Origin: Siphonodentalium dalli | Lineage: Eukaryota > Mollusca > Scaphopoda > Gadilida > Siphonodentaliidae | Direction of reading: 5' to 3' | DNA length: 64,000 bases | Assembly: GCA_032622095.1 (NCBI GenBank) | Contig: CP136061.1 | Coordinates: 127,424,754 to 127,488,753, forward strand | Part shown: in pieces, positions 62,133 to 64,000 of the stretch | Position numbering within the stretch: position 1 is the stretch's first letter | Layout of the letters: every line of letters starts with the position of its first letter | Made by a program: the position numbers and the translations under genes | Notes under the pieces: generated by a model | Seen by the model: only the letters and a program-made list of their open reading frames with translations | Databases searched by the model: none | Told to the model about the DNA's origin: nothing

Positions 62133-62468
62133 ATGGTCCAACCTTTAAATAGGGGGTGTCAGGTTGGACATTTTCCAACACATGGAAATCTTGAGGCCAG
62201 TCTAGATGCTAGGATTTTGCAATTTTCATGTTCAGATTTCAAACTTTTCGGTATGTCCTGGTACCTCCCATGTGGCCAGTCAAAAACTGCTAATAAATTT
62301 AAGAAAACAAATCAGAGTGTGAATTTGCCTGATAAACCACTAGATGTTAGGATTTCACAATTTTCAAGTTCAGATGTAAAACTTTTCTCACATATTGGAT
62401 GTCCTGTTCTTCCTGCAGCCAGTGGCCAGTCAAATACTGCTGATCGATTCAGAACGGCCTACCATTAA
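62133..62468 (+). CDS. Open frame with two tandem ~42-residue repeats
   Basis: Not recognised. From ATG 62133 the frame is open for 111 codons. It contains two related units: LDARILQFSCSDFKLFGMSW followed by a GQSKTANKF tail, and LDVRISQFSSSDVKLFSHIG followed by a GQSNTADRF tail. The DNA duplication is diverged and includes a length difference in the middle, yet the frame stays open through both. It lies in the presumed BRPF1 intron, right after a palindromic repeat. It could be a piece of a mobile-element protein or a tandem repeat that happens to be open. Confidence 0.25.
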   Translation: MVQPLNRGCQVGHFPTHGNLEASLDARILQFSCSDFKLFGMSWYLPCGQSKTANKFKKTNQSVNLPDKPLDVRISQFSSSDVKLFSHIGCPVLPAASGQSNTADRFRTAYH

Positions 62469-63137
62469 GTCCTGTCTGTGTGTCTGTGAGGTACCAGTTT
62501 GGTAAATTCGAAGCCCAATGGAAGCAGGTGCAGTTGAAACTTCCAAGGTGGACACCCTCCCCCCAATAAAGATCCTCTAGCCACATCCCTGAATATACAT
62601 ATATATACTGCTTGGTATGAAGAACTGTAAACAAATGTTGTATTGTGTGTATTCTGTAATATCGCTTGTATCAAAACAATGTTTCTTTTGAAACTTTACT
62701 TCCCAGAAGATGAGGCCTTCTGATTCAGTGAGTTAGCCAGGATTCGGAAACAGAATGGGTAACCCATTGCATAGTGATAGCTTACACAGTATGCATCCTT
62801 CGCATAGAAGCATATAAGAGTGGACTTCCTCCCACCCACTCTCCATGCCCCCTCTGTCCAATATGAGAGAGCTCCCTTTGAAAAAAAAAAGAACTTTTCA
62901 AAATATTTTCCATCTTTCCTCAGTGCTTAATTAGATAAGGCCCCAGACCCTAGTTAATTAATTTTATGTTAACGTCAATCTCCGCGTTTTTTGTTATGGT
63001 AGAAATAATAACACATTTAATTAATTAATGCACAAAACCATTGTCCCAAAGAGTGTGGAAATTCAGATAGGAACTGGGAATTGTGAACTGCTTGTCTGAA
63101 AGACAGTGGTGGCTGGCTATAAAGACATGGAATAGTA

Positions 63138-63578
63138 TGTCTTGACATTTTCAGAATGAGGTCCCCAGAGGCTGAATTTAGTGACGTTACCCCACACAGT
63201 GGGCTAGCATCACTAAATTCACCCTCTGGGGACCTCATTCTGCTTAGGTCTCATCTTCTGGGAACTATCTATAGTCTCCAATTAACATTGATTTTAGTTA
63301 CTTTTTATCTTCTGTTCAGTATCTAGATCCCCTAATTTGCAGAAGTTAAAATGCATAATCGAGCTGCCCAACGGGTGAACATCACCAACCTCAACTGGGG
63401 AACTTCAACAATCTGATCCCAGGTTTCCCAAAGTAGTTGAGGCCTCAGCAGAATGAGGTTCCCAGAGGGTGAATTTGGTGATGCTAACACACCTTGCGGG
63501 ATAGCATCACTAAATTCACCCTCTGGGGACATCATACTGCAAATGACAGGACACACTATTTCAAGGCTTGCTGGCTAT
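63138..63578. mobile_element. Composite multi-hairpin element, family B
   Basis: Two hairpins (63155-63245 and 63448-63542) with the spacer containing ctgcccaacgggtgaacatc and ctcaactggggaacttc. Both outer flanks carry ctggctataaag (left about 63113-63124, right 63572-63583), a possible target-site duplication, though its length is unusual. Frames here beginning MRSPEGEFSD are by-products. Confidence 0.78.
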
Positions 63579-64000
63579 AAAGCCTCTGTTCCGATTGACA
63601 ACCTCAATTTATCTCACCTGTGTGGCTCGTACCTGGAAATTGTCCATTGGCACATATGCCATCTTTTTAAGACCTGCAGACTGCCACGATTCTCATTTAC
63701 ATGCCCTCTAACTTGTCAGATATTTAAAATGAATCAAGAATGTTGTTGGACTACCTGTGATCCAGGCTCTGATGTTTAATTTTAATTCAAGTAAACATCA
63801 AGATAACCTAATCACCTCAAAAACAACATCGTTCCTCTCAGCATACATACTTCCTGTGAGTTAATCTCGCTCCCAATTGTATTTGTGCCAAAGTTTGTGT
63901 GAGCCGTTTCCATGTCTTATAGAGTTACCACGGTTTTCGTTCATATTTTCCTGCAATTAGTTAAACTGAGATGTACGGAACTAAATTTAAAGCCGAAATA

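Larger units (their letters stand above)
46760..64000 (+). other. Probable BRPF1 intron 4, repeat-rich, no further exon found
   Basis: No frame here matches the bromodomain, the helices before it, or PWWP. The space is filled by families A, B and T and by tandem arrays listed separately. A GC-rich stretch near 52640-52700 (ccagggtgagaacccccacc) looks like another dispersed repeat. That this is intron rather than the space after a broken gene is inference. Confidence 0.55.

Overview
The window looks like a piece of an animal nuclear genome, most probably a mollusc or another lophotrochozoan. It is AT-rich, coding sequence is sparse and split by long introns with GT-AG borders, and most of the sequence is interspersed repeats. 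The lineage is an inference from protein similarity and repeat style; no database search was possible.

Two genes are well supported. On the plus strand from 34965 to at least 46759 lie the first four coding exons of a BRPF1 (peregrin) orthologue, the scaffold subunit of MOZ/MORF histone acetyltransferase complexes. Exon 1 carries the N-terminal C2H2 zinc finger, exon 2 the PHD / zinc-knuckle / extended-PHD module, and exons 3 and 4 the basic helical region before the bromodomain. The bromodomain and PWWP exons were not found before position 64000, so the gene probably runs off the right edge. Exon 2 is disrupted by about eleven one-base indels, although its protein is still highly conserved; the three other exons are intact. 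On the minus strand, 24488 down to 23506, are the first two coding exons of a secreted ADAM/ADAMTS-type metalloprotease (signal peptide plus reprolysin-type propeptide). Its catalytic exons were not recognised between 1 and 23505.

Layout: 1-23.5 kb holds no recognised gene, only scattered fold-back elements and a few open frames of uncertain status (notably 8019-8531, and 16.7-17.1 kb on the minus strand). 23.5-24.5 kb is the metalloprotease 5' end. 24.5-34.9 kb between the two genes contains an RTE-like tail, a tRNA-derived SINE, two adjacent hAT-type elements with 8-bp target duplications, and fold-back elements. 34.9-46.8 kb is the BRPF1 5' part, with TTAA-bounded and palindromic elements in its introns. 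46.8-64 kb, probably a BRPF1 intron, is packed with palindromic families.

The most striking property is the number of distinct fold-back (self-complementary) families: a TA-flanked hairpin of about 210 bp (six copies), a composite multi-hairpin element (six copies), several TTAA-bounded families that share an internal hairpin module and abut one another across a single TTAA, and single-copy long palindromes. Many of the short open frames in the window are by-products of these repeats. I did not find a clear operon-like or defence-like system; the best candidates for novelty are the repeat modules and the uncharacterised open frames.
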